Notes under the pieces: generated by a model
What the model saw: only the letters and a program-made list of their open reading frames with translations
Told to the model about the DNA's origin: nothing
Databases searched by the model: none
NCBI GenBank assembly: GCA_029778715.1
Contig: JAKOPT010000089.1
Span: forward strand, 62,001 to 126,000
Direction of reading: 5' to 3'
Length of the DNA: 64,000 nt
Source of the DNA: Actinomycetes bacterium
GTDB lineage: Bacteria; Actinomycetota; Actinomycetes; Actinomycetales; Dermatophilaceae
Position numbers and translations under genes: made by a program
Shown here: piece after piece, positions 1-12,075 of the stretch
Position numbering within the stretch: the stretch's first letter is position 1
How the letters are laid out: every line of letters starts with the position of its first letter

Positions 1-574
1 CGGGGGCCCGCTCCCCCGCCCCGACGATCGGCTTGGTGACGATCTCGATGAGGGGGATGCCGGCCCGGTTGTAGTCGACGAGCGAGTGCGTCGCCCCGTG
101 GATGCGGCCCGTGGCACCGCCGACGTGGAGGGACTTGCCGGTGTCCTCCTCCATGTGCGCCCGCTCGATGTCGACCCGGAACGTCGAGCCGTCCTCCAAC
201 TCGACGTCGAGGTGGCCGTTGAAGGCGATCGGCTCGTCGTACTGGCTGGTCTGGAAGTTCTTGGGCATATCCGGGTAGAAGTAGTTCTTCCGGGCAAACC
301 GGCACCACGATGCGATCTCGCAGTTGAGCGCCAGCCCGATCCGGATCGCCGACTCGATGCCGATGGCGTTGACGACGGGCAGCGCGCCGGGCAACCCCAG
401 GCACACCGGACACACCTGGGTGTTGGGGTCGGCCCCGAAGGTCGTCGCACACCCGCAGAACATCTTGGTCGCCGTGCCGAGTTCGACGTGGACTTCCAGC
501 CCCATCACCGGGTCGTATGCCGCGACGACCTCGTCGTAGGCCATGAGGGCTTCGCCCGTGCTCACCTGCGTCAC
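1..574 (-). CDS. gatB: Asp/Glu-tRNA amidotransferase subunit B, N-terminal part (runs off left edge)
   Basis: Subunit B of the GatCAB complex, which binds misacylated Glu-tRNA(Gln)/Asp-tRNA(Asn) and amidates it with ammonia from GatA. Only about 191 codons are inside the window. The visible part has the GatB hallmark GLEVHVEL near residue 30, the paired-cysteine zinc region (MFCGC and QVCPVC), the segment [16 protein letters not shown], and EEDTGKSLH. The start is taken as GTG at 572-574, which has an AGGAGG box 7 bases upstream (582-587). It begins 2 bases after the gatA stop, so gatC, gatA and gatB form one operon. The rest of the gene lies left of position 1. Confidence 0.95.
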   Translation of the reverse strand, partial: MTQVSTGEALMAYDEVVAAYDPVMGLEVHVELGTATKMFCGCATTFGADPNTQVCPVCLGLPGALPVVNAIGIESAIRIGLALNCEIASWCRFARKNYFYPDMPKNFQTSQYDEPIAFNGHLDVELEDGSTFRVDIERAHMEEDTGKSLHVGGATGRIHGATHSLVDYNRAGIPLIEIVTKPIVGAGERAP

Positions 575-576
575 GA

Positions 577-2094
577 TCAGGCCTCCTTGGTCTCGGTCAG
601 GGCCGGGATGCGGTGCAGGAGGGGCCCTCCCCAGGCGTGGTGGAGGCGCTGCTCCAAGGCCGAGCCCACGGCATACAGTCGCTCGTCCTTCATGGCCGGG
701 GCGAGAATTTGGAAGCCCACCGGGAGCCCGTCCTCGCCGGCCAAACCGCAGGGAAGGGAGATCCCCGGCACACCGGCGAGGTTGGCCGGGATCGTGGCGA
801 TGTCCTGCATGTACATCGACAACGGGTCCGACAACTTGGCCCCCAACGGGAACGCGGTCGTCGGTGCGGTGGGCGAGACGAGCACGTCGGCCTGCTCGAA
901 GGCAGCGGCGAAATCGGCGGCGATGAGACTGCGGACCTTCTGCGCCGAGCCGTAGTAGGCGTCGTAGTAGCCCGAACTCAGGGCGTAGGTGCCCAAGATG
1001 ATGCGGCGCTTGACCTCGTCGCCGAAGCCCGCGTCACGGGTGGCCGCCATGACCTGCTCGGCGCTCGGGTCGTCGATGCCCTCGGGGAAGACCCGTAGCC
1101 CGTAGCGCATGGCGTCGAACTTGGCCAGGTTGCTGCTCACCTCGCTCGGCATGACGAGGTAATAGGCGGCCAGGGCATAGACGAAGGAGGGGCAGGACAC
1201 CTCGACGACCTGGGCGCCGGCATCGACGAGGTGCGCCAGGGATGAATCGAAGCGTTCGCGCACCCCGAGTTGGAATCCGTCGCCGGTCAATTCGGTGATG
1301 ATGCCGATCCGCATCCCGGAGACATCGGCATTCCGGGCCGCCTCGACGACCGCCGGAACGGGCCCTGCCAGCGATGTCGAATCCATCGGGTCGTGGCCAC
1401 CGATGACGCTGTGCAACAAGGCTGCATCAAGGACCGAACGGGTGCAGGGACCGGCCTGGTCGAGGGAGGAAGCCATGGCGATGAGGCCGTAGCGCGACAC
1501 GCCACCATAGGTCGGTTTGACCCCGACGGTGCCGGTGACGGCCGCGGGCTGACGGATCGATCCGCCGGTGTCCGTGCCGATCGCCAGTGGGGCTTCGAAG
1601 GCCGCGAGCGCCGCCGCCGATCCGCCGCCCGAACCGCCCGGAATCCGGGTCAGGTCCCACGGGTTGCGCGTCGGGCCGTACGCCGAGTGCTCCGTGGAGG
1701 AGCCCATGGCGAATTCGTCCATGTTGGTCTTGCCGAGGATGGGCATCCCGGCGTTCTTCAGCCGGGTGACGAGGGTGGCGTCATAGGGCGGCACCCAGCC
1801 GCGCAGAATCGCGCTGCCGGCCGTGGTCGGCAGCCCGCGAGTGACGACGACGTCTTTGACGGCAATCGGCACCCCGGCGAGGACATGGACATCGTCGCCG
1901 GCGGCCCGGAGCTTGTCGACCTCGGCGGCCGAGCGCAGCGCCCCCTCGGCGTCGACATGGAGGAAGGCGTGGACCTGGTCATCGACGGCGGCGATGCGAT
2001 CGAGATGGGCTTGGGTGATCTCGACCGCGGAAGCCTCGCCGGTGGCCAGAATGCTAGCCAGTTCGGCGGCACTGGTACGAATCAGGGTGGACAT
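577..2094 (-). CDS. gatA: Asp/Glu-tRNA amidotransferase subunit A
   Basis: Glutamine amidase subunit of GatCAB, 505 residues, of the amidase-signature family with a Ser-cisSer-Lys triad. The expected residues are visible: Lys80 in PIAVKDVV, cis-Ser155 in GGSGGGSA, and nucleophile Ser179 in [12 protein letters not shown]. The second serine of the usual GGSSGG motif is Gly, a common variant that leaves the triad intact. The gene lies between gatC (47-bp gap) and gatB (2-bp gap) on the minus strand. Length and motif order are normal for GatA. Confidence 0.96.
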   Translation of the reverse strand: MSTLIRTSAAELASILATGEASAVEITQAHLDRIAAVDDQVHAFLHVDAEGALRSAAEVDKLRAAGDDVHVLAGVPIAVKDVVVTRGLPTTAGSAILRGWVPPYDATLVTRLKNAGMPILGKTNMDEFAMGSSTEHSAYGPTRNPWDLTRIPGGSGGGSAAALAAFEAPLAIGTDTGGSIRQPAAVTGTVGVKPTYGGVSRYGLIAMASSLDQAGPCTRSVLDAALLHSVIGGHDPMDSTSLAGPVPAVVEAARNADVSGMRIGIITELTGDGFQLGVRERFDSSLAHLVDAGAQVVEVSCPSFVYALAAYYLVMPSEVSSNLAKFDAMRYGLRVFPEGIDDPSAEQVMAATRDAGFGDEVKRRIILGTYALSSGYYDAYYGSAQKVRSLIAADFAAAFEQADVLVSPTAPTTAFPLGAKLSDPLSMYMQDIATIPANLAGVPGISLPCGLAGEDGLPVGFQILAPAMKDERLYAVGSALEQRLHHAWGGPLLHRIPALTETKEA

Positions 2095-2141
2095 CAGGGT
2101 GTCAGTCCTTGAGTGGGGTCGGCGGTGAGGTACCGGGGCGG

Positions 2142-2438
2142 TCAGTCTTGGTCGAGGATGCGCGGCACGGAGAAGCGCTGTTCGTCGACTTCGGGGGCTC
2201 CCGAGAGCGCCTCCTGCGGGGTTAGGGAGGGCCGGACCTCGTCGAGCCGGGTGACGTTCACCAGGGGCAGCGGATGCGACATTGCCGTCATCCCCTCCGT
2301 AGGGGCCTGTTGCACGGTGGCCACCGACGTCAGGATGACGCCGAGTTCACCAACCATGCGGTCCAACTCGGCGTCCGAGAGATCGATGCGGGCGAGGTGC
2401 GCCAAATGGTCGACATCGGCCCGAGTCAGGTCTGCCAT
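2142..2438 (-). CDS. gatC: Asp/Glu-tRNA amidotransferase subunit C
   Basis: Small 98-residue GatCAB subunit that wraps around GatA and stabilises the complex. The N-terminal segment [19 protein letters not shown] and the C-terminal stretch ending in FSVPRILDQ are typical of GatC. It is the first gene of the gatCAB operon. There is no Shine-Dalgarno sequence; a TAGACT hexamer ends 6 bases before the ATG, so the operon mRNA probably begins at the start codon. Confidence 0.95.
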   Translation of the reverse strand: MADLTRADVDHLAHLARIDLSDAELDRMVGELGVILTSVATVQQAPTEGMTAMSHPLPLVNVTRLDEVRPSLTPQEALSGAPEVDEQRFSVPRILDQD

Positions 2439-2444
2439 GGCGCC

Positions 2445-2450
2445 AGTCTA
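2445..2450 (-). promoter_or_regulatory. -10 hexamer for leaderless gatCAB mRNA
   Basis: TAGACT read on the minus strand, followed by 6 bases and then the gatC ATG at 2438. The spacing places the transcription start at or next to the first base of the start codon. No clear -35 box is seen. Confidence 0.6.
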
Positions 2451-2580
2451 GGTGTAGGCGCCTCCCAAGCCCGGCGAAGTCAGGCCACAGCAGACCCACG
2501 GGGAAGTCAGGCGATCGACACAGCCGCTCTCGCTTGGCTGTCTTCATGACACCCACCACCACTTCCTGGAGGAGTTTGTT

Positions 2581-2787
2581 ATGAGCCCTACCGCATTCCT
2601 GCCGCTCGTTGGGCCCGGGAGCAATTGGCGGGTCCGGATCGCGCCGCCCGTCGCGACAGCCTCAATGCCTCAGCAACGCCCGAACAACCCCACGGAGCAA
2701 CTCGGGGCGCGGTTGCGGGTCGTGAGCGAGGCATTCGGTCTGGCCCGGCGAGTCGTGCGCGGCGAACTCATGCTCTTCCCGTCGTAG
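2581..2787 (+). CDS. small hypothetical protein, 68 aa
   Basis: No family recognised. The case for a real gene is a near-perfect ribosome binding site, GGAGGAG at 2568-2574, 6 bases before an ATG, and mostly G/C third codon positions. The predicted protein is basic and soluble, with a proline-rich first half (PQQRPNNPTEQ) and a possible amphipathic helix near residues 41-60. It starts 142 bp from the divergent gatC. Just upstream, GAAGTCAGGC occurs twice (2476-2485 and 2503-2512), a possible operator. It could still be a chance ORF. Confidence 0.45.
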   Translation: MSPTAFLPLVGPGSNWRVRIAPPVATASMPQQRPNNPTEQLGARLRVVSEAFGLARRVVRGELMLFPS

Positions 2788-2856
2788 CCTGCGCCATGCC
2801 CGAGGCCACACGGTGGCGCGCGCCACGACGAGCGCCTCGGGCGGTCAGCGGTGACG

Positions 2857-2862
2857 TAGCGT
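2857..2862 (+). promoter_or_regulatory. -10 hexamer for leaderless phosphoesterase mRNA
   Basis: TAGCGT followed by 7 bases and the ATG at 2870. There is no ribosome binding site before this ATG, which fits a leaderless transcript. Confidence 0.6.
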
Positions 2863-2869
2863 CGCTCGC

Positions 2870-3586
2870 ATGCGTGTGCTCCACCTTTCCGACACCCATC
2901 TGCATGCGCCAGAGTCCACGACTCACCACCCGGAGATCGACGCGGCGGGGCGCTTGGACACCGTTGTGGCCGCCGCGGGGGACGCCGGCCCCGTGGACGC
3001 CATCGCTCTGACGGGGGACATCTGCGACGACGGGTCTCGGGTCGGGGCCCAGGCCGTCCACGATCGGCTCACCGCGGCATACCCCAATGTGCCGATCGTT
3101 GCGGTGCCGGGCAATCACGACCGGACCGCGGTGGTCACCTCGGTGTTCGGTATGCCGCCCGCTCGGCTGGGTGCCTGGCGAGTCGTCACGGCCGCGACCA
3201 ACTCGTGGGGTCGGATCGAGGGGTCGGCGAAACCTGTCGTGGCTGCGCTGGACGCCGTCGGAGCGGTCCCGACAGAGCCACTGCTGCTCCTTATGCATCA
3301 TCCGCTGCGGTCGCGAAGCACGCACGAGTGGTTCGTGTTGCGTCACGGCCCGGCCCTGGCGGATCGCTTGGCCGCGCTGGCGGGGCCGGTCGTCATCCTG
3401 AGTGGGCACACGCACGAGGCGTTCGTGGCTCACGAAGGGTCGGTGTGGCATGTGGGCGCACCGTCGACGTACTACGCGATCAGCCACGACGGTCCCAACT
3501 GGACGTTCGCGCCCCACGGAGCGGGCGCTCAGGTGCTCGACCTCGACCCGGCCGGCGGGGTAACGATCACCCCGATCCGGGCCTGA
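2870..3586 (+). CDS. calcineurin-like metallophosphoesterase (CpdA/Rv0805-like)
   Basis: A 238-residue dimetal phosphoesterase of the family that includes class III cyclic-nucleotide phosphodiesterases. All metal-binding blocks are present in order: DTH at 8-10, GD at 49-50, GNHD at 81-84, HH at 143-144 and GHTH at 179-182. There is no signal peptide, so it is probably cytoplasmic. The real substrate (cAMP or another phosphodiester) cannot be told from sequence. The start is supported by the leaderless promoter hexamer. It converges on the next gene with a 14-bp gap. Confidence 0.88.
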   Translation: MRVLHLSDTHLHAPESTTHHPEIDAAGRLDTVVAAAGDAGPVDAIALTGDICDDGSRVGAQAVHDRLTAAYPNVPIVAVPGNHDRTAVVTSVFGMPPARLGAWRVVTAATNSWGRIEGSAKPVVAALDAVGAVPTEPLLLLMHHPLRSRSTHEWFVLRHGPALADRLAALAGPVVILSGHTHEAFVAHEGSVWHVGAPSTYYAISHDGPNWTFAPHGAGAQVLDLDPAGGVTITPIRA

Positions 3587-3600
3587 GTTCGCCGCGAACC

Positions 3601-4164
3601 TCACCGCAGAATCGCGGCGGTTGTCTCGTCCGTGAGCAGGTCGGGACGGGCCACGACCCACCGCCGCAAGACGTCGATGACGTCGGCCCAGCCGGGTCCT
3701 TCGGTGATGATGATGGGGTTGCCGTCACCCGCGCTGATGAGGGCCTGCGCGGTGAGCCGGGTCCGCGAACCCTGGGGTGCCGGATCCCCTGGACCCCGGC
3801 CACTCCCCACCGTGGTGCGTTGCCCCGGCAGCACCTGGATTCGCGTGACGTCCGTGAGGGCGATGGCACGCAGGGTATGCCGCCCGCGCTGTTCCTTGAC
3901 TCCGTTGTCGTCGAGAACGACGTAAGGCTCACGCCCGAGGAGTTGCCAGGTGGCATACCACGTGAGGAAGACCGCACCGAGGAAGACGAGGGCAACGAAG
4001 GCATACCCCACGATGATCCCGAACCACGAGTTATCAGGCTTCGTGCCCGTCCGAACGGCCACGAAGACGAAAGCCCAGGCGATCGCGGCGAAGGCGTACC
4101 CCACGATGGCGAGCCCGAGGCGGCGAATGAGCGGTGCGTGGGTGCTGGCCGATGCGACCCCCAT
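3601..4164 (-). CDS. membrane protein with two TM segments and a PH-like cytoplasmic domain
   Basis: About 187 residues of unknown function. Two hydrophobic segments lie in the first 80 residues (around LAIVGYAFAAIAWAFVFVAV and IIVGYAFVALVFLGAVFLTW). They are followed by a beta-rich region (YVVLDDNGVKEQR, ALTDVTRIQVLPG) and an acidic helix near the end, a layout common in actinobacterial PH-like membrane proteins. The ATG at 4164 is chosen because it follows the upstream gene's stop by one base; an in-frame ATG at 4179 would overlap that gene. Co-transcribed with the 101-residue membrane protein upstream. Confidence 0.6.
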   Translation of the reverse strand: MGVASASTHAPLIRRLGLAIVGYAFAAIAWAFVFVAVRTGTKPDNSWFGIIVGYAFVALVFLGAVFLTWYATWQLLGREPYVVLDDNGVKEQRGRHTLRAIALTDVTRIQVLPGQRTTVGSGRGPGDPAPQGSRTRLTAQALISAGDGNPIIITEGPGWADVIDVLRRWVVARPDLLTDETTAAILR

Positions 4165-4165
4165 G

Positions 4166-4471
4166 TCAGGCCCCCACACCCAGCGTCCGACCCGGGCCCA
4201 GCCACAACCAACTCGCCAGGGCGATGCCCAATGCCGCGAGCGCCGTCACGAACCCCCACCGCGCCACGAGCCTGCTGCGTCGACCCGGATGGGTCAGCGC
4301 CAACCCCCTGGTTCGCCGACCCCTAACGAGCAGTGGATAGGCACCGTCGGGCCTGCGGAGGAAAGGAACCCACGGGTCGCGCGTTCGCACCGCGCTCACG
4401 ACTGCCTGGGCCCACAACGCGGCCGGCGCGAGCAGACCAATTGAGAGCACGATGAGGACTACGACGAGCAC
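4166..4471 (-). CDS. small membrane protein, 101 aa
   Basis: Unknown function. It has an N-terminal hydrophobic helix (VVVLIVLSIGLLAPAALWAQ), a basic middle rich in Arg, and a second hydrophobic helix near the C-terminus. The start is GTG at 4471, 6 bases after the minus-strand hexamer TAGGCT (4478-4483), again a leaderless layout. It is transcribed ahead of the PH-like membrane protein and almost touches it, suggesting the two work together. No homologue is claimed. Confidence 0.6.
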   Translation of the reverse strand: MLVVVLIVLSIGLLAPAALWAQAVVSAVRTRDPWVPFLRRPDGAYPLLVRGRRTRGLALTHPGRRSRLVARWGFVTALAALGIALASWLWLGPGRTLGVGA

Positions 4472-4477
4472 CCCCTC

Positions 4478-4483
4478 AGCCTA
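4478..4483 (-). promoter_or_regulatory. -10 hexamer for leaderless small membrane protein mRNA
   Basis: TAGGCT on the minus strand, 6 bases before the GTG start at 4471. No ribosome binding site lies between them. Confidence 0.5.
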
Positions 4484-4615
4484 GAGGTCCGTAGGCGATA
4501 CCGCCTGGACACGGCCCATGGGGAGTGCTCCCCATGGGCCGTCGGGTCGGATCCGTGGCACAGTGAACCCGTTGGGCGCACCAACCATGAGTGGAAAGCC
4601 AGGAAGGGGCACGCC

Positions 4616-4927
4616 ATGCCGGGCACGTTCACCGTCGATACCGATCACTTGCGTCATCAAGCCGGCGAAATGGACTCGCTAGCGTCGTCCGTCGACGCGT
4701 GCCGCGGCGCGTTGACTACAGCGGTCAGTACTGACGCCTTCGGGATCATCTGCCGGTTCTTGGCCGGACCGGTGAACCAGGCTGGCCCACACGCGGTGGC
4801 CGGCATCGACGGCCTCTCCGAGGCGCTCAAGTGGGTCTCCGGAGGCATGACCAGCATGGCTGCCACCTACGACCTCAACGACTTGCTGGCCCAATTCACG
4901 ATCGGGAAGGCCGGTGCGGGCCGATGA
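4616..4927 (+). CDS. ESX/type VII-associated small helical protein (EspC/WXG-like)
   Basis: A 103-residue protein starting FTVDTDHLRHQAGEMDSLASSV, which resembles the EspC-like/type VII target family: a helical hairpin of WXG100 size rather than a canonical Trp-X-Gly protein. GGAAGGGG lies upstream of the ATG. Its stop overlaps the next gene's start (ATGA). It heads a four-gene coupled operon with a 326-residue protein and two YbaB-like proteins. By family it is expected to be exported or to pair with the next product, but no ESX secretion machinery (EccC, EccD and so on) lies in the window. Confidence 0.65.
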   Translation: MPGTFTVDTDHLRHQAGEMDSLASSVDACRGALTTAVSTDAFGIICRFLAGPVNQAGPHAVAGIDGLSEALKWVSGGMTSMAATYDLNDLLAQFTIGKAGAGR

Positions 4928-5904
4928 GCGACCTGACGGCCACCCCGGAGGCCACCCCCCTCTTCGCCGGCGCAGGTCTCGCCGACGACCTGCAGCAAAT
5001 GGCTGGTGACCTGCAGAACCAAAACTGGCTCGCGGCTGGGTTGATGACCATCCCCACCGGCCTGGACCTGCTCGCCACCGCCGCTGACCCGCTCGGGGCC
5101 CTCATCGCGGCCGGCCTCGGCTGGTTGCAGGAACACTTCAAGCCGCCGAAGCAATGGCTCGACCAATTGGCCGGAGACCCGGCACAGGTCAATGCCAACG
5201 CCGAGACGTGCCACAACGTCGCGCGCGAGATCAGACGCCTGTCGGCCGAGGTGGTCAGGTCGGCCAAGGAACTCGCGCAGACGATGAGCGGGGACGCCCA
5301 CGACGCCGCCGTCGCCGCGATCGAGAACATCGCTACCGCCATGGCAGCGATCGCCAACTCTCATGACGGACTGGGAACGTCTTTGACCGGGGCCGCGTCC
5401 GTGGTCACCATCGTTCGCGGCCTGGTGCGGGATGCCATCTCCCAGATCGTGGCCTCCATCTTGAGTTATGTGGCCGAGTTGGCCGTCTCCCTAGGGTTGG
5501 CAACGCCATGGGTCATCTCCCAAGCCAGCTCAAAGGTCGCCGCCTGGACCGCGAAACTCGGAGGCAAACTCAAGGCCCTGATCGAGTCCCACAGCATGCT
5601 CAAGGCCCTCCTCGAACGTGTCGGCTCGGTGTGGACCCACCTGGAGCAGACCGGGAAAGCTCTGCATGGTGAAATGCTCACGCGCAGCGGTTTCGCCCCG
5701 GGCGTGGACATGCACATCCTGCCCGCGCAGGACATGACCGAGTTGCTCGGTCGACTGAGCCACAACGCCGGACCCCTTGCGCGTCAATCCTTGAAGGACT
5801 TCTTCTTGAAGATGGCCATCGAGCATCCGCACATACTCGTGATCGATAGCACGGGCGGCGCGCACAACAGCGTCCTCCACGACACCCCGCACCCCGAATC
5901 ATGA
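4924..5904 (+). CDS. putative type VII secretion-associated protein, 326 aa
   Basis: Function unknown. The first ~140 residues look like a WXG100/PPE-type helical domain: NWLAAGLMTIPTGLDLL, then GLGWLQEHFKPPKQWLDQLAGDP, a layout seen in actinobacterial ESX-linked proteins. A hydrophobic helical stretch follows around residues 145-205, then a polar C-terminal region (VDMHILPAQDMTELL). The end matches no toxin fold I recognise. The ATG at 4924 is used because it forms an ATGA overlap with the upstream stop; a longer in-frame ORF exists but has no better signal. The stop overlaps the next start, again as ATGA. Confidence 0.65.
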   Translation: MSDLTATPEATPLFAGAGLADDLQQMAGDLQNQNWLAAGLMTIPTGLDLLATAADPLGALIAAGLGWLQEHFKPPKQWLDQLAGDPAQVNANAETCHNVAREIRRLSAEVVRSAKELAQTMSGDAHDAAVAAIENIATAMAAIANSHDGLGTSLTGAASVVTIVRGLVRDAISQIVASILSYVAELAVSLGLATPWVISQASSKVAAWTAKLGGKLKALIESHSMLKALLERVGSVWTHLEQTGKALHGEMLTRSGFAPGVDMHILPAQDMTELLGRLSHNAGPLARQSLKDFFLKMAIEHPHILVIDSTGGAHNSVLHDTPHPES

Positions 5905-6347
5905 CCACCGACCCGCTGCCCGACCCGTTCGGCACGCCGGAGGGGGCCCTGGCCGCCATTGAGGACGACATCGCGGGCGCCGAGGAGCGTGCCCGCCTCG
6001 CCCACGACTGGGCCAGCCAGATGATGTCCCTGAGCGCCGAGGGACGCGCTGTTCGCGGCCAGGTTCGCGTCCGCGTCAACATCGATGGGCTGATCACCGG
6101 CCTGTCCATCAGCGACGAAGTGGCCAGCCATGGGGGCCGGCAGGTCCGCACCGCCGTCCTCACTGCCCTCAAGGATGCGATGAGCCGGTTGCGGGCCACC
6201 TCGGAAGACCTGACGGCGCGTCAGTTTCCCGGCATGGATGCCACCCAGTCGGCAGTCAACGCTGAACTCAGCGTGACCCTTCGATCCCCCGACCTCGACC
6301 CGGACGACCAATCCGGCCCGCGGCAAAACCCGGGAGGCACCTGGTGA
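5901..6347 (+). CDS. YbaB/EbfC-family protein, ESX-linked type
   Basis: A 148-residue protein resembling the YbaB/EbfC nucleoid-associated fold: an N-terminal helix (ERARLAHDWASQMMSL), a beta hairpin (GQVRVRVNIDGLITGLSIS) and a C-terminal helix (RTAVLTALKDAMSRL). Actinobacterial ESX loci often encode such proteins (the Rv3880c/EspL type); their role there is unclear. An acidic, proline-rich tail follows. It overlaps the gene before (ATGA) and the gene after (GTGA). Confidence 0.65.
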   Translation: MTTDPLPDPFGTPEGALAAIEDDIAGAEERARLAHDWASQMMSLSAEGRAVRGQVRVRVNIDGLITGLSISDEVASHGGRQVRTAVLTALKDAMSRLRATSEDLTARQFPGMDATQSAVNAELSVTLRSPDLDPDDQSGPRQNPGGTW

Positions 6348-6745
6348 CAACCTCCGACGATCTCGACTTCGGAGCCGGCCCCGACGAACGTGGACTCGCC
6401 GCCCTCCTCGAGCAGGCGCAGCGAGTGTTTGAGTGGCGGGCTTCGATCGACTCCTTGACAGCCTCGGCGGCCCACGAGGGTGTGTCCGTCGTCGTCGCTT
6501 CTCAAGGAACTTTGGAACAACTCGACATCGACGACGAGGCCTGCGCTGGTGGCGGGGCCGCCGTCACGGACAGGCTGCTGAGAGCCCTGGCCGCTGCCCA
6601 GGCGAACCTCGCCACCGCTATCAGGGCCTCGGGGGCCTCGACCTTCGGCCCCGATTCACCGCAGGTACGCACCATTGGGCGCGCCCTCGAACAGCGCGTC
6701 GGCGCTGCCGTGGCCCTGCCACCCGACCCGTCCGTGGAGCGCTGA
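6344..6745 (+). CDS. second YbaB/EbfC-like protein of the ESX-like operon
   Basis: A 133-residue protein with the same order of elements as the preceding YbaB-like product: a helix (EQAQRVFEWRASIDSLT), a short beta hairpin (VSVVVASQGTLEQLDIDDE), then a long helix (DRLLRALAAAQANLATAI). This suggests a diverged paralogue or partner. It starts at GTG 6344, overlapping the previous stop (GTGA). It is the last gene of the operon and converges on ligA, with only 26 bp between the stops. Confidence 0.55.
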   Translation: MTTSDDLDFGAGPDERGLAALLEQAQRVFEWRASIDSLTASAAHEGVSVVVASQGTLEQLDIDDEACAGGGAAVTDRLLRALAAAQANLATAIRASGASTFGPDSPQVRTIGRALEQRVGAAVALPPDPSVER

Positions 6746-6771
6746 CCGGCTCGGTCCCCCCACGGCCCGGC

Positions 6772-9854
<3,083 letters not shown>

Positions 9855-9858
<4 letters not shown>

Positions 9859-11789
9859 TCGGGCCCCGCGACACGATCACCTTGGCGCGCACCAAGATCC
9901 GCTCCAAGCGGGTCCGTTTGCTCATCACCACCATCGTCTCGGCCCTGGTCTTCGGGGTGATGGCCGGAGTGACGGTGCTGTTCACCGGGGTGAACCACAG
10001 CATCAAGGACTTCACCCGCCAGAACTTCGAGGGTCAGTTCCTCATCCAGGGCATTCCCAACCCGATCAACCACTCGGCAAGCGGTGCGGACATCTACGAT
10101 CCCGCTGTCATCGCCGCCGTCCAGGAACTCAACACGGCATACCTCGCCGAACGCAAGGCGGCCGCCAAGACCTACGGCATCACCGACTACGACCCGCGCA
10201 CCGAGGCGCCGGCCGTCGTCGAGGACAACAGCCCCAACGTGCCCGCGGAGTTCCGCAAGTCCGTGAACACCCTCTCGGTGGCCTACCAGCGCTACCTGGC
10301 CGGCAAGGCCAAGGAGAACTCCTCCGCCACACCGACTCTGGACACCTTCACCGGCCTGGTCAAGCCGCGAGGGGCCACCCACATCTACGCCCCGCGCAGC
10401 CTCGCCCACCTCCAGTTCCATCTGCTCGCCGGCGGCAAGGAAGACCTCAACCAGCCCGCCCCCGCGACCCAGACGAGCAGTTCCGGTAGGTCCTCCGACA
10501 TCGCCGGCGGCAACTACACCATCGTCGATGAGGCGCTCGTCGCCAAGTTCGTCGTAGGAGCCAACCTGGCCCGGACGCCGGCACGCGGCATACCGGTCCT
10601 CATCACGGCCGACGACGCCCTGGCGACCTTCACGACCTTGAACCTGCCCAAGCGGCCAGCGGACTCCGGCGACCAGGTCGGCTGGTTCACCGACCTGCGC
10701 ACCAAGGTCAACGGCCAGACATTCCTCACCTGCTATCGCAACGACGCCGAGCAGACGCGGGTCAGCCAGGCGCGCCAGCAGGCCAACGAGATGGCCGCCA
10801 ACAAGAACAACCGCGACTACGTCAAGCCGTCGCTGATCCTCGCCCTCCCCACCACCCCGTGCGGCATGGTGACCGTCGCCTCGGACACCCGGACCGCCGC
10901 GGAGCGCAGGGCCGAGGAGAACCGGCAGGCGTTCGAGAACCAATTCACACCGGCGCAGGCCCCACTCGCCGAGGCGGTGACTTTCCAGGTCGTCGGGCTG
11001 CTGCCCTCCCCCTCCCCCAACTCCACGGGGGTCGATGCCATCCTTACCTCGATGGTGGGGGTCGACTATGGCCTCGGTGCGATCATCCCGGCCGACTCGC
11101 TCAAGGCGCTGCCCGCCGAGTTGCGGCACGACGCGTTGTTGTCCACGGCGCCGACTGCCTCGCCCGGTGGTGTCCCGCCCGAGATGGACCGCAGGTATCT
11201 GGCGGCCTTCGACAACGTCGAGGCGGCGCGCCGGGTCGTCGACACCTACTCCTGCTACACCTGGCGCCCCGAATGCGAGAGCGCCCCCTTCCAGATCATG
11301 ACCTACGGTTCGAACTACCTGGCCGTCGACGACATCATGACGCACGCTCGGCCGGTGCTCCTGGTGCTGTTCGGCATCGCCTTCGGGATCGCGACCATCA
11401 TCATCTGGGCCATGATGGGGCGCGTCATCGCCGATTCGCGCCGGGAGACCGCGGTGTTCCGCGCGATCGGCGCCAAGCGCTCCGACATCGTGGCCGTCTA
11501 TCTCACTTACTCGCTATGGGTTGCGGTGCGGATCGTCGTCATTGCTGCCGTGATCGCCGGCGGCATCGCGGTACTCATCGAGGTCTTGTATGCCGCCCGC
11601 GCCACGCACGTCGCGCAACTCGCGTTTGCCGTGTTCACCCCGCAGCCGCGGTTCTCATTCGTCGGGTTGACCAGCCCGGTGCTCGCCGTCATCTTCGGCG
11701 GCATCGTCGTCATGTCCCTCGTGGCGATCGCCCCGCCGTTGCTGCGCAACATCCGCCGCAACCCGATCAAGGACATGCGCGACGAGTAA
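9855..11789 (+). CDS. ABC transporter permease, FtsX/MacB-like
   Basis: A 644-residue permease with the MacB layout: one N-terminal membrane helix (around residues 22-45), a large extracytoplasmic domain of about 450 residues, then three C-terminal helices in the FtsX domain (FGIAFGIATIIIWAMM and following). The RRETAVFRAIGAKRSDI segment is the typical cytoplasmic coupling loop. It overlaps the ATPase gene (ATGA), so the two subunits are made together. The outer domain has several Cys and a Ser/Thr-rich stretch. Substrate unknown. Confidence 0.85.
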
Positions 11790-11795
11790 ACTCGC

Positions 11796-11828
11796 CCCCG
11801 ATTCTACCGTCCAAGGGTAGAATCGGGG
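11796..11828. promoter_or_regulatory. vapBC operator-promoter palindrome
   Basis: A perfect inverted repeat with 13-bp arms (11796-11808 and 11816-11828) and a 7-bp spacer, ending one base before the vapB ATG. The right arm contains TAGAAT (11818-11823), a strong -10 hexamer 6 bases before the ATG, so the mRNA would be leaderless and the promoter would sit inside the operator. VapB-type antitoxins usually repress their own promoter through such palindromes. It may also help end transcription of the ABC operon. Confidence 0.7.
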
Positions 11829-11829
11829 C

Positions 11830-12075
11830 ATGCCGACGCTCAACATCAAGGACCCCCAGGTGCACGCCATGGCGCACGAACTGGCCCGGCTGCGGCATAC
11901 GACCGCCACCGGAGCGGTCCGCGACGCGCTCCGGGATGCCCTCGTCCACGAACAGCGGCGAAGCCGCGAGGGGATGGCGCAAGCCCTCCTTGAGATTGGC
12001 CGGCGGAGTGCCGCCAAACCCGAGCCCTTCCTCACCGACGACGATCTCTACGACGAGATGGGGCTGCCCAAGTGA
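11830..12075 (+). CDS. vapB: VapB-type antitoxin
   Basis: An 81-residue antitoxin resembling the Rv0623-like VapB group: TLNIKDPQVHAMAHELARLRHTTATGAVRDALRDAL is the DNA-binding/dimerisation part, and the acidic C-terminal tail (FLTDDDLYDEMGLPK) would block the toxin active site. It has no ribosome binding site; the ATG lies 6 bases after the -10 hexamer. Its stop overlaps the vapC start (GTGA), the usual coupled order of antitoxin then toxin. Confidence 0.85.
   Translation: MPTLNIKDPQVHAMAHELARLRHTTATGAVRDALRDALVHEQRRSREGMAQALLEIGRRSAAKPEPFLTDDDLYDEMGLPK

Noticed and set aside
2439-2580. tRNA or small RNA gene in the gatC upstream gap
   Set aside because: No cloverleaf, CCA end or stable stem was found; only a short direct repeat and a ribosome site.
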